The notes: generated by a model from the sequence alone, not told the origin. Shown: positions 53,882 to 63,553, numbered from the stretch's first letter. The stretch: DNA of 64,000 bases from Thermovirga lienii DSM 17291 (GCA_000233775.1 CP003096.1:1328501-1392500); one strand, 5' to 3'. Made by a program: numbers and translations.

Positions 53882-55273
53882 CTAGCTTATTACCTTTGCT
53901 AGCGCTTTTGCCAAACGCTCTATGTCACCTGCAGAGTGAATTTCGGTAACACAGAACAAACCACTGAAACCCAAGGATGGGAATCTTTTCGACAGGTCAA
54001 TACATCCAAATATCTTTTCTTCCAGTAATCTTTGGTTTATCTCTTCAACATCCATTCCGGTATCGTCGAAATTCAGCACAAACTCCCTATAAGCTGGAGT
54101 CTGGGGGAAAACAGGCTTTACTCCAGGTATCTCCGAGAGCAGTTTTCTGGCGTAACGAGTCCTCTGCAAGATTCCCTTTCCAAGGTCCTCCATGCCTTGG
54201 GGCCCCATCAACGCCAAATAGACTCCAGCGGTTATGGCCCACAGCGCTGCGGCTGTACCCACAAACTCCTTGGCGTTCTCTCGTTTAGCAAAGGACGTCC
54301 TTTCCCAGGCAACGTCGCCGAAACCCCATTCTTTATGAGATGTAGGAGCTATTCCAAAAAGCCTGGAAGGATACTCCATCACAAATCTTTCTTCATCCGG
54401 AGTAGCTATGAAACCTGCTCTGGCCCCTCCGTAGTACATGTGAAGCCCCAAAGACTGAAGATCTCCACATACTATGTCGGCCCCGTACCTACTGGGAGGA
54501 GCCAAAACTCCTAGCGAGTTGGGCTCTACGAAAACAACCAAAAGTCCTCCTGCGTCGTGCACTAAATCAGCGATTTCTTGGCCCTTTGCCTCTACGGTTC
54601 CAAAGAAAGAGGGATTCTCGAAGTATACCGCAGCTACGTTTTCATCAACCTTTTGCTTCAGTAAATCCAAATTGGCGGTCCCAGTCTCCAAATCAAAAGG
54701 AAGGACTTCAACTTCCACTCCCGGATGACAATAGTTCTTTATTATGCGAAGTCTGTCGGGATTGGAATTTCCTAAAACCAGCACCTTGTCTCTTTTGGTT
54801 ATTCTAGAGGCCATGCGCAAGGACGTTGCGGCAGCCTGAGAACCATCGTAAGTAGGAACGTTCACCACGTCCATTTCCAACAGCTCTGCCATCATGCTCG
54901 CATACTCGAAAAGAGCCTGGAAGCGGCCGTGATCCTCATATGGCTCCCCTGCGTAGGCAGTCAAAAACTCCGACCTTCTGTTTACTTCATCACATATAGC
55001 AGGCACATAATGCTGGTAACATCCCCCACCTAGAAAACTCAAATACTCCAGGCAGGATGCGTTCTCTTGCATCATACCATCTACATGTCGCTTAAGCTCC
55101 CACTCGGAAAGCAGAGGTTTCGGAAGGTTCAAAGGGCCTTTAAATTTCAATTCGTCAGGTATGCACTTGTAAAGCTCCTCTATATCATTTATTCCTATGG
55201 CCTCCATCATCTCTTTTTGAACTTCAGGTACTGAGTTGGGAATATAAGGGTGTACTACTTTTCGTTTCTCCAT
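53882..55273 (-). CDS. gcvPA: Glycine dehydrogenase (decarboxylating) subunit 1
   Basis: A 463-residue N-terminal-type subunit of the split P-protein. HPYIPNSVPEVQKEM near the start, FLGGGCYQHYVPAI and YTPYQ-like PYEDHGRFQALFEYASMM segments, and NVPTYDGSQAAATSLRMA are typical. It forms the active heteromer with GcvPB. Start ATG 55273, nine bases after AGGAGG; an upstream TTG frame contains the ribosome site. Confidence 0.93.
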   Translation of the reverse strand: MEKRKVVHPYIPNSVPEVQKEMMEAIGINDIEELYKCIPDELKFKGPLNLPKPLLSEWELKRHVDGMMQENASCLEYLSFLGGGCYQHYVPAICDEVNRRSEFLTAYAGEPYEDHGRFQALFEYASMMAELLEMDVVNVPTYDGSQAAATSLRMASRITKRDKVLVLGNSNPDRLRIIKNYCHPGVEVEVLPFDLETGTANLDLLKQKVDENVAAVYFENPSFFGTVEAKGQEIADLVHDAGGLLVVFVEPNSLGVLAPPSRYGADIVCGDLQSLGLHMYYGGARAGFIATPDEERFVMEYPSRLFGIAPTSHKEWGFGDVAWERTSFAKRENAKEFVGTAAALWAITAGVYLALMGPQGMEDLGKGILQRTRYARKLLSEIPGVKPVFPQTPAYREFVLNFDDTGMDVEEINQRLLEEKIFGCIDLSKRFPSLGFSGLFCVTEIHSAGDIERLAKALAKVIS

Positions 55274-55300
55274 CAGTTCATTCCTCCTTTTTGACAACTC

Positions 55301-56065
55301 TTAAGCCGTTCCGCCGCCGTCTACGACAAGGTTGGCTCCTGTTATCCATCTTGATAGATCGCTAGCAAGGAAGTAAACGGCCATAGCTATATCCAGGGGT
55401 TCACCTAACCTAGCCAGAGGCCTCTGAGCGCTCTCTTCAAGCCATTTATTCTCGTCTATCCCCAGTTGTCTCGCCTCGTCCCTCAAAAGGGGAGTATCGG
55501 TGTCTCCTGGGCTTACGCAATTTACCCGAATGTTCTGAGGCCCATGGTCTATCGCCATGGCCCTAGTGAGGTTGACCACTCCTCCTTTTGCGGCACAGTA
55601 CGCCGCTGCTTTCGGCCCTCCCTTGATACCCCATCCGGAACCTATGTTAACGATGCTGCCACCGCCTCTTTTTTCCATTTGGGGTATTACGTACTTTGAC
55701 ACCAGGAAAGTCCCTTTGAGGCTCACATCCAACACTGCATCCCAATCTTTTTCCTCAAGTTCAACTACGCTTTTCCGCCGAATAACGCCCGCGCAATTCA
55801 CCAAGATGTCGATGCCTCCAAAGTGGTCTATGACATTTTGCACCATATCTGCGCAGCTTTGCTCTGCAGTAACATCGCAAAAAAAGTACTTTGCTCGATC
55901 CTTAAGTTTTAGCGCAACCTCTTCTCCTTTATCCCGGGAGACATCCACAATAGCAACTGCTGCCCCCATCTCATGAAGAAACTCCGCGCAGCCTCTTCCT
56001 ATACCTGAGGCAGCTCCTGTTACAACTGCAACCTTACCACTCAAACTGAAAAGTTCTTCCCTCAT
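55301..56065 (-). CDS. Short-chain dehydrogenase/reductase
   Basis: A 254-residue classical SDR: cofactor loop VVTGAASGIGRG, NCAGV, catalytic serine in NIGSGWG and AAYCAAKG (YxxxK), C-terminal GANLVVDGGG. An aspartate after the second strand (IVDVSR) suggests NAD(H). Substrate unknown, likely a secondary alcohol or hydroxyacid. Second gene of the GntR-controlled operon. AGGAGG precedes ATG. Confidence 0.9.
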   Translation of the reverse strand: MREELFSLSGKVAVVTGAASGIGRGCAEFLHEMGAAVAIVDVSRDKGEEVALKLKDRAKYFFCDVTAEQSCADMVQNVIDHFGGIDILVNCAGVIRRKSVVELEEKDWDAVLDVSLKGTFLVSKYVIPQMEKRGGGSIVNIGSGWGIKGGPKAAAYCAAKGGVVNLTRAMAIDHGPQNIRVNCVSPGDTDTPLLRDEARQLGIDENKWLEESAQRPLARLGEPLDIAMAVYFLASDLSRWITGANLVVDGGGTA

Positions 56066-56089
56066 CGGCTTTACCCTCCTACCGCTAAT

Positions 56090-56836
56090 TTAGACCAAAC
56101 CTGCAGTTTCTCCCCCATCAATGGGAATATTTGCACCAGTAATGTACGAAGCTTCCGAGGAAGCCAAAAAAGCAAACAACGCAGCAACCTCCTCTGGTTG
56201 TGCATGTCTTTTGAAAGGTATTTTTTTATTTACTTCCTCCAACATCTCAGGCGTATATTCAGCCTTCTGCATGGGAGTAAGAACATATCCGGGACTTACT
56301 GAATTGACCCTTATGATAGGTGCGAACTCTAAAGCCAGCGTCTTTGTCAAAAGGATCACTCCGGCCTTCGAAGCGTTGTAATCCGCGTACAGAGGATGCC
56401 CCTCCATTCCATTAGTAGAGGCTGTCATTAGTATCACACCTTTACCTTGATCCAACATCCTTTTAGCAGCTTCCCTGGAGCACAGGAACATGCCTTTGAG
56501 GTTTACGCTCAAAACCTTGTCCCACTGGGAAGCTCCAATGTTGATGAATTTATTCCTTACGCTTATACCTGCATTAGAAATTAGGATGTCAACTCCGCCA
56601 AACGCTTGATCCAAAACCGCGAAAGCTCTTTCAACCTCAGCTTCAGAGCTAACATCAGCTTTTATCCCCAACTCCAAGCCAGACAATGTCCTTTTGGTAT
56701 GTTCCAAAGCCTCCTCATCCCTGTCGAACACAGCAACCCTGCACCCCTCAAGGATGAACCTTTCCGCAGTTGCAAAGCCTATCCCGCTTGCGCCTCCTGT
56801 CACTACTACGCGCTTCCCCTTCAAGTCTGGATACAC
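56090..56836 (-). CDS. Short-chain dehydrogenase/reductase
   Basis: A 248-residue classical SDR with VVTGGASGIGFA, SNAGISV, catalytic serine in MTASTNGME and YADYNASKAG (YxxxK), and GANIPIDGGET at the end. The aspartate in AVFDRDEE suggests NAD(H). I choose GTG 56836, eight bases after GGGGGG, giving MYPDLKGKRVVVTGG; ATG 56881 has no ribosome site and lies right at the operator. First gene of the operon SDR-SDR-gcvPA-gcvPB-kinase-like. Confidence 0.88.
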   Translation of the reverse strand: MYPDLKGKRVVVTGGASGIGFATAERFILEGCRVAVFDRDEEALEHTKRTLSGLELGIKADVSSEAEVERAFAVLDQAFGGVDILISNAGISVRNKFINIGASQWDKVLSVNLKGMFLCSREAAKRMLDQGKGVILMTASTNGMEGHPLYADYNASKAGVILLTKTLALEFAPIIRVNSVSPGYVLTPMQKAEYTPEMLEEVNKKIPFKRHAQPEEVAALFAFLASSEASYITGANIPIDGGETAGLV

Positions 56837-56882
56837 ATCAATCACCCCCCGAAACAAACCTTTCAAAAAATTTGCATACATG

Positions 56883-56897
56883 GTATACTGTGTATAC
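56883..56897. promoter_or_regulatory. Operator for the GntR-family regulator
   Basis: Palindrome GTATAC-TGT-GTATAC placed just downstream of the SDR-operon -10 box, in the divergent region next to the gntR gene. GTATAC half-sites are typical of FCD-type GntR proteins. A further GTATAC lies at 57652-57657, after gntR and before glnN. Confidence 0.65.
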
Positions 56898-56901
56898 GTT
56901 C

Positions 56902-56930
56902 GTTTTACAATACTTTTTTCCTCATGTCAA
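56902..56930 (-). promoter_or_regulatory. Promoter of the SDR-gcvP operon
   Basis: Minus strand TTGACA (56925-56930, perfect -35) and TAAAAC (56902-56907) with 17 bases between. The operator begins four bases after the -10, so bound regulator would block transcription start. Confidence 0.7.
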
Positions 56931-56984
56931 GAGATAAGGTTTTGTTGTAGAATTTTTGCTCGTAAGAAGAAAGGAAGGGCGAAC

Positions 56985-57635
56985 ATGAACAACCCACAAG
57001 TTAATTACGAAACGGCAGCAGAGTATGTTTACAGAGCAATAAAAAAAGACATATTTACAAAGAAGCTAAAGGCAGGCCAGAGACTACCTGAAGCAGCGAT
57101 AGCAAAAGAGCTGCAAGTGAGCAGAACTCCTGTCAGAGAGGCCCTTAGAAAATTGGCAAACGAGGGATTAGTCATCATAACCCCCAACGCTGGAGCAAGG
57201 CTAGTCTCTCCTTCTTTGCAGGAAATAAACGATGCATTCGAACTTCGCAATTATCTCGAACAATTGGCCATAGCCAAGGCCATCCATAAAATAACCCCCC
57301 TTCAGATCTGCAGGCTTGAAGAAGCCATAGAGGAAGAAGAGAGAATATTCGAAAGAAAAGATCTTGAAGATTATCTACGAATAAACATACAGTTTCACCA
57401 TATAATCGCAGAGGCTACGGGTAACAGCTTGCTTGTGGAATACGTGGACAACGTGCTTTCTCGGATCTATGTATTCATGGTCTTTTACGAATCATTTTTT
57501 GATTTCGACACAAATCCCAGCCTTGATGAGCATAGAGAGCTAGTGAAAGCTTTCAAGCTCAGGGACAAAAAACTTGCGCAAAAATTGATGGAACACCACA
57601 TATTACACTCTGCTGAGGCACTTAAGGTCGAATAA
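56985..57635 (+). CDS. GntR-family regulator, FCD subgroup
   Basis: A 216-residue regulator. The N-terminal winged helix has AAEYVYRAIKKDIF, RLPEAAIAKELQVSRTPVREALRKLANEGLV, and the C-terminal all-helical FCD ligand domain (about 90-210) has INIQFHHIIAEATGN and DEHRELVKAF metal-binding histidines. Start ATG 56985 follows GGAAGGG; a long upstream frame is not supported. Divergent from the SDR-gcvPA-gcvPB operon whose promoter carries a matching operator, so it probably controls that operon and itself. FCD ligands are often small carboxylic acids; the effector is unknown. Confidence 0.92.
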   Translation: MNNPQVNYETAAEYVYRAIKKDIFTKKLKAGQRLPEAAIAKELQVSRTPVREALRKLANEGLVIITPNAGARLVSPSLQEINDAFELRNYLEQLAIAKAIHKITPLQICRLEEAIEEEERIFERKDLEDYLRINIQFHHIIAEATGNSLLVEYVDNVLSRIYVFMVFYESFFDFDTNPSLDEHRELVKAFKLRDKKLAQKLMEHHILHSAEALKVE

Positions 57636-57720
57636 AACACCTCTTGCTTGCGTATACACAAAAAAACACATTTTTTGCAACCTAATTTCTTTGATTTTGC
57701 GCTTTTTGAGCAGATAGTTG

Positions 57721-57749
57721 TTGCAAAAAGTCAAATTATGTAGTATAAA
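57721..57749 (+). promoter_or_regulatory. Promoter of glnN
   Basis: TTGCAA (57721-57726) and TATAAA (57744-57749) with 17 bases between, 47 bases before the start codon. Confidence 0.6.
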
Positions 57750-57795
57750 AACCCCCATAATATTCTAACTATTTCCCATAAAGGGGGTTACCGCA

Positions 57796-59907
57796 ATGGC
57801 AGATACAAGAACCATAAAGAATTTTGCTACTAACGTCTTTGACGATCGAGCAATGCTTGAACGACTTCCCAAGCAAATATACAAAAAACTAAAAAGCGCA
57901 ATAGAGGAAGGAAATCGCCTGGAAGAAGATGTCGCTGAAGTAGTAGCGACGGCCATGAAGGAGTGGGCTATTTCCAGGGGGGCGACATACTACACTCACT
58001 GGTTTCATCCTCGAACTGAACTGACCGCTGAAAAGCATTCGTCCTTCCTGAGCATAGACACCAAAAAAGGCATACCCCTTGAGACTTTCTCAGGAGAGGA
58101 CTTGATACAAAGTGAACCCGATGCCTCTTCCTTACCTTCGGGGGGAATGAGGTCTACCTTCGAAGCTAGAGGCTATACTGCATGGGATCCTTCAAGCCCT
58201 GCGTTCGTCATTCCTTCAGAGAAAGGAGGCACTCTCTGCATACCTTCGGTCTTTATAAGCAACGACGGTACTCCCCTTGATATGAAAACCCCCCTACTCA
58301 AAGCACTAACCGCCGTGGAAAACAGAGCTCTCAAAATCCTGAAAATTTTCGGGAATCGAAACGTAAAGTGGGTAAAGGTGACCATGGGACCTGAACAAGA
58401 ATTTTTTCTCGTTGATGCAGAAAAGAGCTTAAAGAGGCCAGATATCCTCTTTTGCGGCAGGACGCTAATGGGAGTTCTTCCCCCTAAAGGACAACAGATG
58501 GAAGATCACTACTTTGGCTCCATTCACCCACGGGCATTATCCTTCATGGAAGATGTGGCTGAAATGATGGGATCCCTGGGAATGGTGGTTAAAACCAGAC
58601 ACAACGAAGTAGCTCCCTGCCAATTCGAGTTCGCCCCCCAATTCTCGGAGGCAAACCTCGCGGTGGATCAAAACCAGATACTAATGGAGCAGATGAGGAG
58701 ATTAGCTAGACAGCATGGCCTCAGGTTGCTACTCCATGAAAAACCCTTCCCCAGCATAAACGGAAGCGGGAAACACATGAACTTCTCCCTAGTGGACAGC
58801 GAAGGCAGAAACTTGCTAAAACCTCCAACGAACCAAAGAAAAAGCCTGCAATTTTTGACCCTGCTGTCCTCACTGCTTATTGGCGTAGCCAAATATGGTG
58901 GATTGTTGCGAGCCTCGGTAGCAACGCCGGGTAACATGCATCGCTTAGGAGGAAATGAAGCACCTCCAGCCATAATAAGCGTTTACTTGGGAGATGTCTT
59001 GACTCAAATAATGACACAGATAGAAAAAGGCCTTCCAGATGAGATGCCTTCAAAGGGCTTACTGGATATCGGACTAAGCCGACTACCCACTATCAGAAAA
59101 GAAAACACCGACAGAAATAGAACCGCCCCCCTGGCTTTCACCGGCGACAAGTTTGAGTTCAGAGCTCCAGGAGCATCCCAGTCTCCAGCGGGCCCCCTTA
59201 CCATGATCTTGGCAGTATGGGCATGGGGTATGGATCAATTGCTGGGTAAAATCGAATCAAGGCTGGGCTCAACAGACATAGCCGATGCTGCTCTGGACGC
59301 AATCCGGTGGGCAATAGTAGAGAGCAAGAACATAAGATTTGAAGGAAACTGCTACTCCCCTGAGTGGGTAATAGAGGCAAAGCGAAGGGGACTACCCATA
59401 GCAGAAACAACTTACGATGCCTTGAGGCTTTACCTGGAACCTGAGCACATGGAGCTATTAAGCTCCCTCGGAATAATGACAGAAAAGGAAATAGCGTCTC
59501 TTTTTGAGACAAAAATAGAACAATACAACAAAACGCTGGAAATTGAGATGACCGTAATGGAGTCAATGGTCTGGGAAGGGGTCCTTCCTGCCATATCAAA
59601 GCAGATATGCTTGGAAGGCAATGCTTTAAAGGCCATAGAACATTTAAACACCAATCTCCAAGAATGGCAGGAGCAACTAGGCAGCATTTGCGAAATCAAA
59701 AACAACCTACTGAAATCCATTCAGATGTTATCCAACATCCGGGTCAAAGCTCAAGAGATGTCATCAGACGAGCAGTCGGAATTTTTAACGAACGAAGCTC
59801 TTCCTTTCATGGAAGGCATACGGGGCATGTGCGACGCGGCAGAAAAAACCATAGCATCAGAGTACTGGCCCTATCCCCGATATAGGGAACTTCTAACTCT
59901 AGACTAA
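57796..59907 (+). CDS. glnN: Glutamine synthetase type III
   Basis: A 703-residue GSIII, much longer than the 440-470 residues of type I. HWFHPRTELTAEKHSSF and the GSIII N-terminal segment GGMRSTFEARGYTAWDPSSP are diagnostic. The catalytic domain has MGPEQEFFLVD, RHNEVAPCQFEFAPQF, NGSGKHMNFSL and EFRAPGASQSPAGP. It makes glutamine from glutamate, ammonia and ATP as a dodecamer. GGGGG precedes ATG. Monocistronic between its promoter and a strong terminator. Confidence 0.96.
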   Translation: MADTRTIKNFATNVFDDRAMLERLPKQIYKKLKSAIEEGNRLEEDVAEVVATAMKEWAISRGATYYTHWFHPRTELTAEKHSSFLSIDTKKGIPLETFSGEDLIQSEPDASSLPSGGMRSTFEARGYTAWDPSSPAFVIPSEKGGTLCIPSVFISNDGTPLDMKTPLLKALTAVENRALKILKIFGNRNVKWVKVTMGPEQEFFLVDAEKSLKRPDILFCGRTLMGVLPPKGQQMEDHYFGSIHPRALSFMEDVAEMMGSLGMVVKTRHNEVAPCQFEFAPQFSEANLAVDQNQILMEQMRRLARQHGLRLLLHEKPFPSINGSGKHMNFSLVDSEGRNLLKPPTNQRKSLQFLTLLSSLLIGVAKYGGLLRASVATPGNMHRLGGNEAPPAIISVYLGDVLTQIMTQIEKGLPDEMPSKGLLDIGLSRLPTIRKENTDRNRTAPLAFTGDKFEFRAPGASQSPAGPLTMILAVWAWGMDQLLGKIESRLGSTDIADAALDAIRWAIVESKNIRFEGNCYSPEWVIEAKRRGLPIAETTYDALRLYLEPEHMELLSSLGIMTEKEIASLFETKIEQYNKTLEIEMTVMESMVWEGVLPAISKQICLEGNALKAIEHLNTNLQEWQEQLGSICEIKNNLLKSIQMLSNIRVKAQEMSSDEQSEFLTNEALPFMEGIRGMCDAAEKTIASEYWPYPRYRELLTLD

Positions 59908-59917
59908 AAAGGCACAA

Positions 59918-59954
59918 AAAGTAGGAGATGGCTCAAGGAGCCATCTCCTACTTT
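59918..59954. terminator. Terminator between glnN and the O-antigen ligase-like gene
   Basis: Perfect 17-bp stem AAAGTAGGAGATGGCTC / GAGCCATCTCCTACTTT, three-base loop, with A/T runs at the ends so it can serve both convergent genes. Confidence 0.85.
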
Positions 59955-61720
59955 AAAATTTCGTCCAAGCTGGATGGATTAGCATAGCCAATTAGGCTGT
60001 CCAGCATCTTTTTGTCTCCAAAAGCCTTGTATAAATAAATCAAACGATAAAGCTCCCGCGACTGAGGTTCCTTATTGAAGTAAGTCTGTAACCTGTTTAT
60101 CCCTTCAACCAGGTCTTCCACGTTGCCTGAATATTTGGCTTTTTCGAGGTAGTGATAGGCTATCAGCTTTTCAGCAAGATCTTGCACCATGAGGTGCTCT
60201 TGGGCCTCTTCCAAGAGTCGTCTTGCGACCTCAGGATCCTTGGATCTCAATGCACGAACCATTAGCTTGTCGGCCACCATCGCCCCTCCAAAGGAAAAGA
60301 TCCCCAACAAGCTGAAACAGAGAATAGCACCACCCAAAGCCCTCACCATGTAATCTCTTCTTATCTTCGTCCATTGAAAATTCTTAGGCAAAATCTCCCT
60401 GTTGACGATAGCAAATGCAAAGGCCATCCAAAGGGCATCCTCTATTCTATGGAATGGTCTTGTCCATAAAGCATCAAACCATATAAGAAACAGCAATCCG
60501 CAGGCCCACAAAGCCTCAAGGGATAGGGCTTTCTTGCTTAAGACAGCTCTTGCAAAACACCAAAGCCACCATCCCCCCAGAGCGACTAGCACCATTCCTC
60601 CAAACAGGCCCGTCTCGCAAAACCACTGGAAAATTTCATTGTGAGCCCAAAGAGTAAACTTCCACTCCTTGCCGGGGTAGACCTTGAGCATTTCTTTCTG
60701 GGCTTCCAGGTAATTCCACTTAAAGTGCCCTAGCCCCACCCCCGTCAGGGGATGCATCTTGAACATAGTCAAGGCGGTGGCCCATATGCTGTCTCTTTTG
60801 CCCACTTCTTCCACCTGGGTTAGCATGTTGTTGGCCTTGTCCAAGAAGGCTCCTCCCCTTCCATAGAGGATGGTACCAACCAAGGTAGTAACCAAAATCA
60901 CCCCCAACAAGATGGCACGCTTCCAAACTCTGCCTTCAACTGAAATGTGCTCTTTAAGTCTAGATGCAGTCAGCAGCAAAACGCCAAAACCTACCACGAA
61001 AGACAATATTGCAGATCTGCTGGTGGTGTTCCACAACCCCCAACTCAGAAGGAAAAGAATGACTATGTTAGCCCATTGCAGTCCTTGTGATACTTTGCCT
61101 CCCCTTTTGAACAAAAACATGAAACTTGAGGAAAAAAGCATCATTGCAACCCAAAGGCCAAGCATGTTCTGCTGCCCTGTATTTCCTATATACTTCCCCG
61201 GCGTGGGCAATATGAACCAAAGATCCTTAATAAGGTCCCGATATTGCAGCTCAGCAAAAATAACGTTTAACGCTGCGTTCAGAGCACCGAACCAAAGCAG
61301 GATAACTAGTTTTCTGTTATCAAAATCATGATAGGTCAAAAAATATGTGATCCACAAAGCAGCAAAGAAAAACCATTCTCTAACAAAGGTAGGGACGGAG
61401 GTTATTGGAGCCCACAGAGGTTGAACGGTCAAAAACAAGATCAAAAACAGCCACACTACACCGAAGGGCTCCATCTCTAAGTTCAATTTTTTCTTGCCCT
61501 TTAGCAACATATTGGTTCCTGCCCAAGCCGCAGCCAAGGCTATAGGCGCAAAGGCTACCGCCCATTTCATAAGATGTAGCGACTGATACCACCCTGCACC
61601 AGAAAATATAACGTTAGGGATGGTCAAAGAAACCAAAAGACATAAAAAAAGCACGGTACTATTTATCAACTTCCCTTTGTTCTCTATCTTGGGTTCCTTT
61701 GCTCTTTTAGCTGAGATCAA
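59948..61720 (-). CDS. O-antigen ligase-like membrane protein
   Basis: A 590-residue protein with about 11-12 membrane helices and the Wzy_C/O-antigen ligase region. Landmarks are NTTSRSAILSF, then a periplasmic loop with HPLTGVGLGHFKW and WAHNEIFQWFCETGLFGG, whose histidine is typical of WaaL/PglL-type enzymes. After the last helix (about 470-490) about 100 residues form a helical, TPR-like tail (LEEAQEHLMVQDLAEKL). It probably transfers or polymerises glycans at the periplasmic face: lipopolysaccharide ligase or protein O-glycosyltransferase. Start TTG with GGGGGG eight bases upstream. No glycan gene cluster is nearby apart from galE at 10.5 kb. Confidence 0.82.
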   Translation of the reverse strand: MISAKRAKEPKIENKGKLINSTVLFLCLLVSLTIPNVIFSGAGWYQSLHLMKWAVAFAPIALAAAWAGTNMLLKGKKKLNLEMEPFGVVWLFLILFLTVQPLWAPITSVPTFVREWFFFAALWITYFLTYHDFDNRKLVILLWFGALNAALNVIFAELQYRDLIKDLWFILPTPGKYIGNTGQQNMLGLWVAMMLFSSSFMFLFKRGGKVSQGLQWANIVILFLLSWGLWNTTSRSAILSFVVGFGVLLLTASRLKEHISVEGRVWKRAILLGVILVTTLVGTILYGRGGAFLDKANNMLTQVEEVGKRDSIWATALTMFKMHPLTGVGLGHFKWNYLEAQKEMLKVYPGKEWKFTLWAHNEIFQWFCETGLFGGMVLVALGGWWLWCFARAVLSKKALSLEALWACGLLFLIWFDALWTRPFHRIEDALWMAFAFAIVNREILPKNFQWTKIRRDYMVRALGGAILCFSLLGIFSFGGAMVADKLMVRALRSKDPEVARRLLEEAQEHLMVQDLAEKLIAYHYLEKAKYSGNVEDLVEGINRLQTYFNKEPQSRELYRLIYLYKAFGDKKMLDSLIGYANPSSLDEILK

Positions 61721-61749
61721 GGCGCTATCCCCCCAAAAGTTGATAGGCT

Positions 61750-63105
61750 CTAATAGGACTCGTAAGCCTTGTTTACGAACCTTGCGTACTCTTTCTGGAA
61801 AATCAGGCTTACCGTTCCGGTAGGTCCGTTCCTGTGCTTGGCTATTATGACCTCAGCAGTAGGATCTTCTGCTTCACTACCTGGGGCTTCATAATAACCT
61901 GGTCTGTAAAGCAGTATAACCAAGTCAGCGTCCTGCTCTATGGCCCCGCTATCTCTGAGATCCGAAAGTTGAGGCCTTTTTTCATTTCTCTGCTCTACTG
62001 CCCTTGAAAGCTGAGAAAGGGCTATCACCGGCATGTCCAGTTCTCTGGCTACAGCTTTCAGCGAACGAGATATCTCGGCTACCTCCTGCTGCTTACTCTC
62101 TATTCTCCTGGGTAAGTGCATCAACTGGAGGTAGTCCACTATTATCAAACCCAAGCCGTCCTTTGCGTACTGGGATTTGAAACGACGGCTACGGGCCCTA
62201 AGCTCTAGCGTTGAAAGAACGGAGCTGTCATCTATGAAAATGGGTGCGCTCGAAAGCTCTCCCGCTGCCTCTGCTAGGTCATGCCAACTGTTCTCATGAA
62301 AGACTCCAGTCTTCAAATCATGTATGTTTATCCTGGCTCTTGATCCCAGCATCCTTAAAACTAGCTGCTCGGCACTCATCTCAAGACTAAATATCAAAAC
62401 AGGAATGGAGTGCTCCACTGCAGCATTAAGGGCTATACCAAGGGCAAAAGCCGTTTTTCCCATGGAAGGCCTTGCCGCCAAAATATTAAGGCTTCCAGGC
62501 TGAAAGCCTCCAGTTATCCTCTCAAAGTCGTCAAATCCTGAAGGAACACCGTTTACTTTTGCAGCAGGAGAATGAAAACGTTCCTCTATATCCTTGAAGG
62601 TAGGAGCAAGAACGTCACTGATCTTTCTGAAAAAGGCCTTATTACCACTTTGGGTGACCTCAAAAACGGCCCTCTCCGCATCGTCCAAGATCTCCTCTAA
62701 CTCCTTATCCTCTGCATACCCCATCTTGGCAATTTCCGTTCCTACCTGAATAAGCCTTCTGTGAACTGCCTTATCTTTCACGATTCGTATGTGGTGTTCC
62801 ACATTCGCAGTTGTAGGTACGGCATCGACCAGTTCCGCTATGAAGGCCTGCCCTCCTACTGATTCCAGAAGACCTTTTTTGGACAATTCCTCCATGACAG
62901 TCAAGGGGTCCACTGCCTTGGACTTGGACGACATCTCACAAATAATCTCGAAAATCAATCTGTGAACTGCATCGTAGAAATCGTCGCTCCTCAGAGAATC
63001 GACTGCCAAAGTGAGGGCATCAGCATCCAGCAAGCAGTCGCCCAAAACCGCCCTTTCCGCTTCGAGATTATGCGGGGGGACCTTCTCAAAGAGTTTATCC
63101 GACAA
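61750..63105 (-). CDS. dnaB: Replicative DNA helicase DnaB
   Basis: A 451-residue protein. N-terminal domain VPPHNLEAERAVLGDCL, then the RecA-like core with LNILAARPSMGKTAFAL (Walker A), IIVDYLQLMH (Walker B), ALSQLSRAVEQR and the C-terminal arginine-finger region. It unwinds DNA at the fork. Start TTG 63105, nine bases after GGAGG and one base after the rplI stop; no intein is present. Confidence 0.96.
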   Translation of the reverse strand: MSDKLFEKVPPHNLEAERAVLGDCLLDADALTLAVDSLRSDDFYDAVHRLIFEIICEMSSKSKAVDPLTVMEELSKKGLLESVGGQAFIAELVDAVPTTANVEHHIRIVKDKAVHRRLIQVGTEIAKMGYAEDKELEEILDDAERAVFEVTQSGNKAFFRKISDVLAPTFKDIEERFHSPAAKVNGVPSGFDDFERITGGFQPGSLNILAARPSMGKTAFALGIALNAAVEHSIPVLIFSLEMSAEQLVLRMLGSRARINIHDLKTGVFHENSWHDLAEAAGELSSAPIFIDDSSVLSTLELRARSRRFKSQYAKDGLGLIIVDYLQLMHLPRRIESKQQEVAEISRSLKAVARELDMPVIALSQLSRAVEQRNEKRPQLSDLRDSGAIEQDADLVILLYRPGYYEAPGSEAEDPTAEVIIAKHRNGPTGTVSLIFQKEYARFVNKAYESY

Positions 63106-63106
63106 C

Positions 63107-63553
63107 TTATTCAGCCTCCACAAGCATGGTCATTTGAGCTTCCACTCCGGGATAAAGTTTAACCACAAAGGGATGCTCTCCAGTTTCTTTTACCGCTCCC
63201 TCGATCTTTATATCTTTTTTGCTTATCTTGACACCCAATTGTTCTTCCAAAGCCTTTGCCAAATGAGCTGTTGTAACACTGCCAAACAACTTGCCCCTTT
63301 CTCCAGCACTTAAAGCAATCTTTACAACCTTGCCGTTCAGCTTTTTCTGAAGGGCAAGGGCCTCTTCTTTGAGCTTTTTTTCCCTTATCTCCATGGATTT
63401 TTGCTTTTGTTTCCACTCTGCCAGTTTCGCGGGAGTTGCCTCTTCGGCGAGGCCCCTAGGTATCAAATAGTTCCTGGCGTAACCATCAGAAACCTCTATA
63501 AGCTCTCCTTTTTTTCCCAACTTTGAAACATCTGACAACAAGATGCACTTCAT
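63107..63553 (-). CDS. rplI: 50S ribosomal protein L9
   Basis: A 148-residue L9. N-terminal [30 protein letters not shown] is the family signature (two short segments: LGKKGE and GYARNYLIP), then the long central helix and a C-terminal rRNA-binding domain with [13 protein letters not shown]. Order DUF2232-rplI-dnaB is common in Firmicutes-like genomes. Confidence 0.96.
   Translation of the reverse strand: MKCILLSDVSKLGKKGELIEVSDGYARNYLIPRGLAEEATPAKLAEWKQKQKSMEIREKKLKEEALALQKKLNGKVVKIALSAGERGKLFGSVTTAHLAKALEEQLGVKISKKDIKIEGAVKETGEHPFVVKLYPGVEAQMTMLVEAE

Noticed and set aside
56694-56984. Long N-terminal extension of the GntR regulator
   Set aside because: It is antisense to the SDR gene and crosses the operator and promoter; ATG 56985 has a ribosome site and gives a normal-length regulator.
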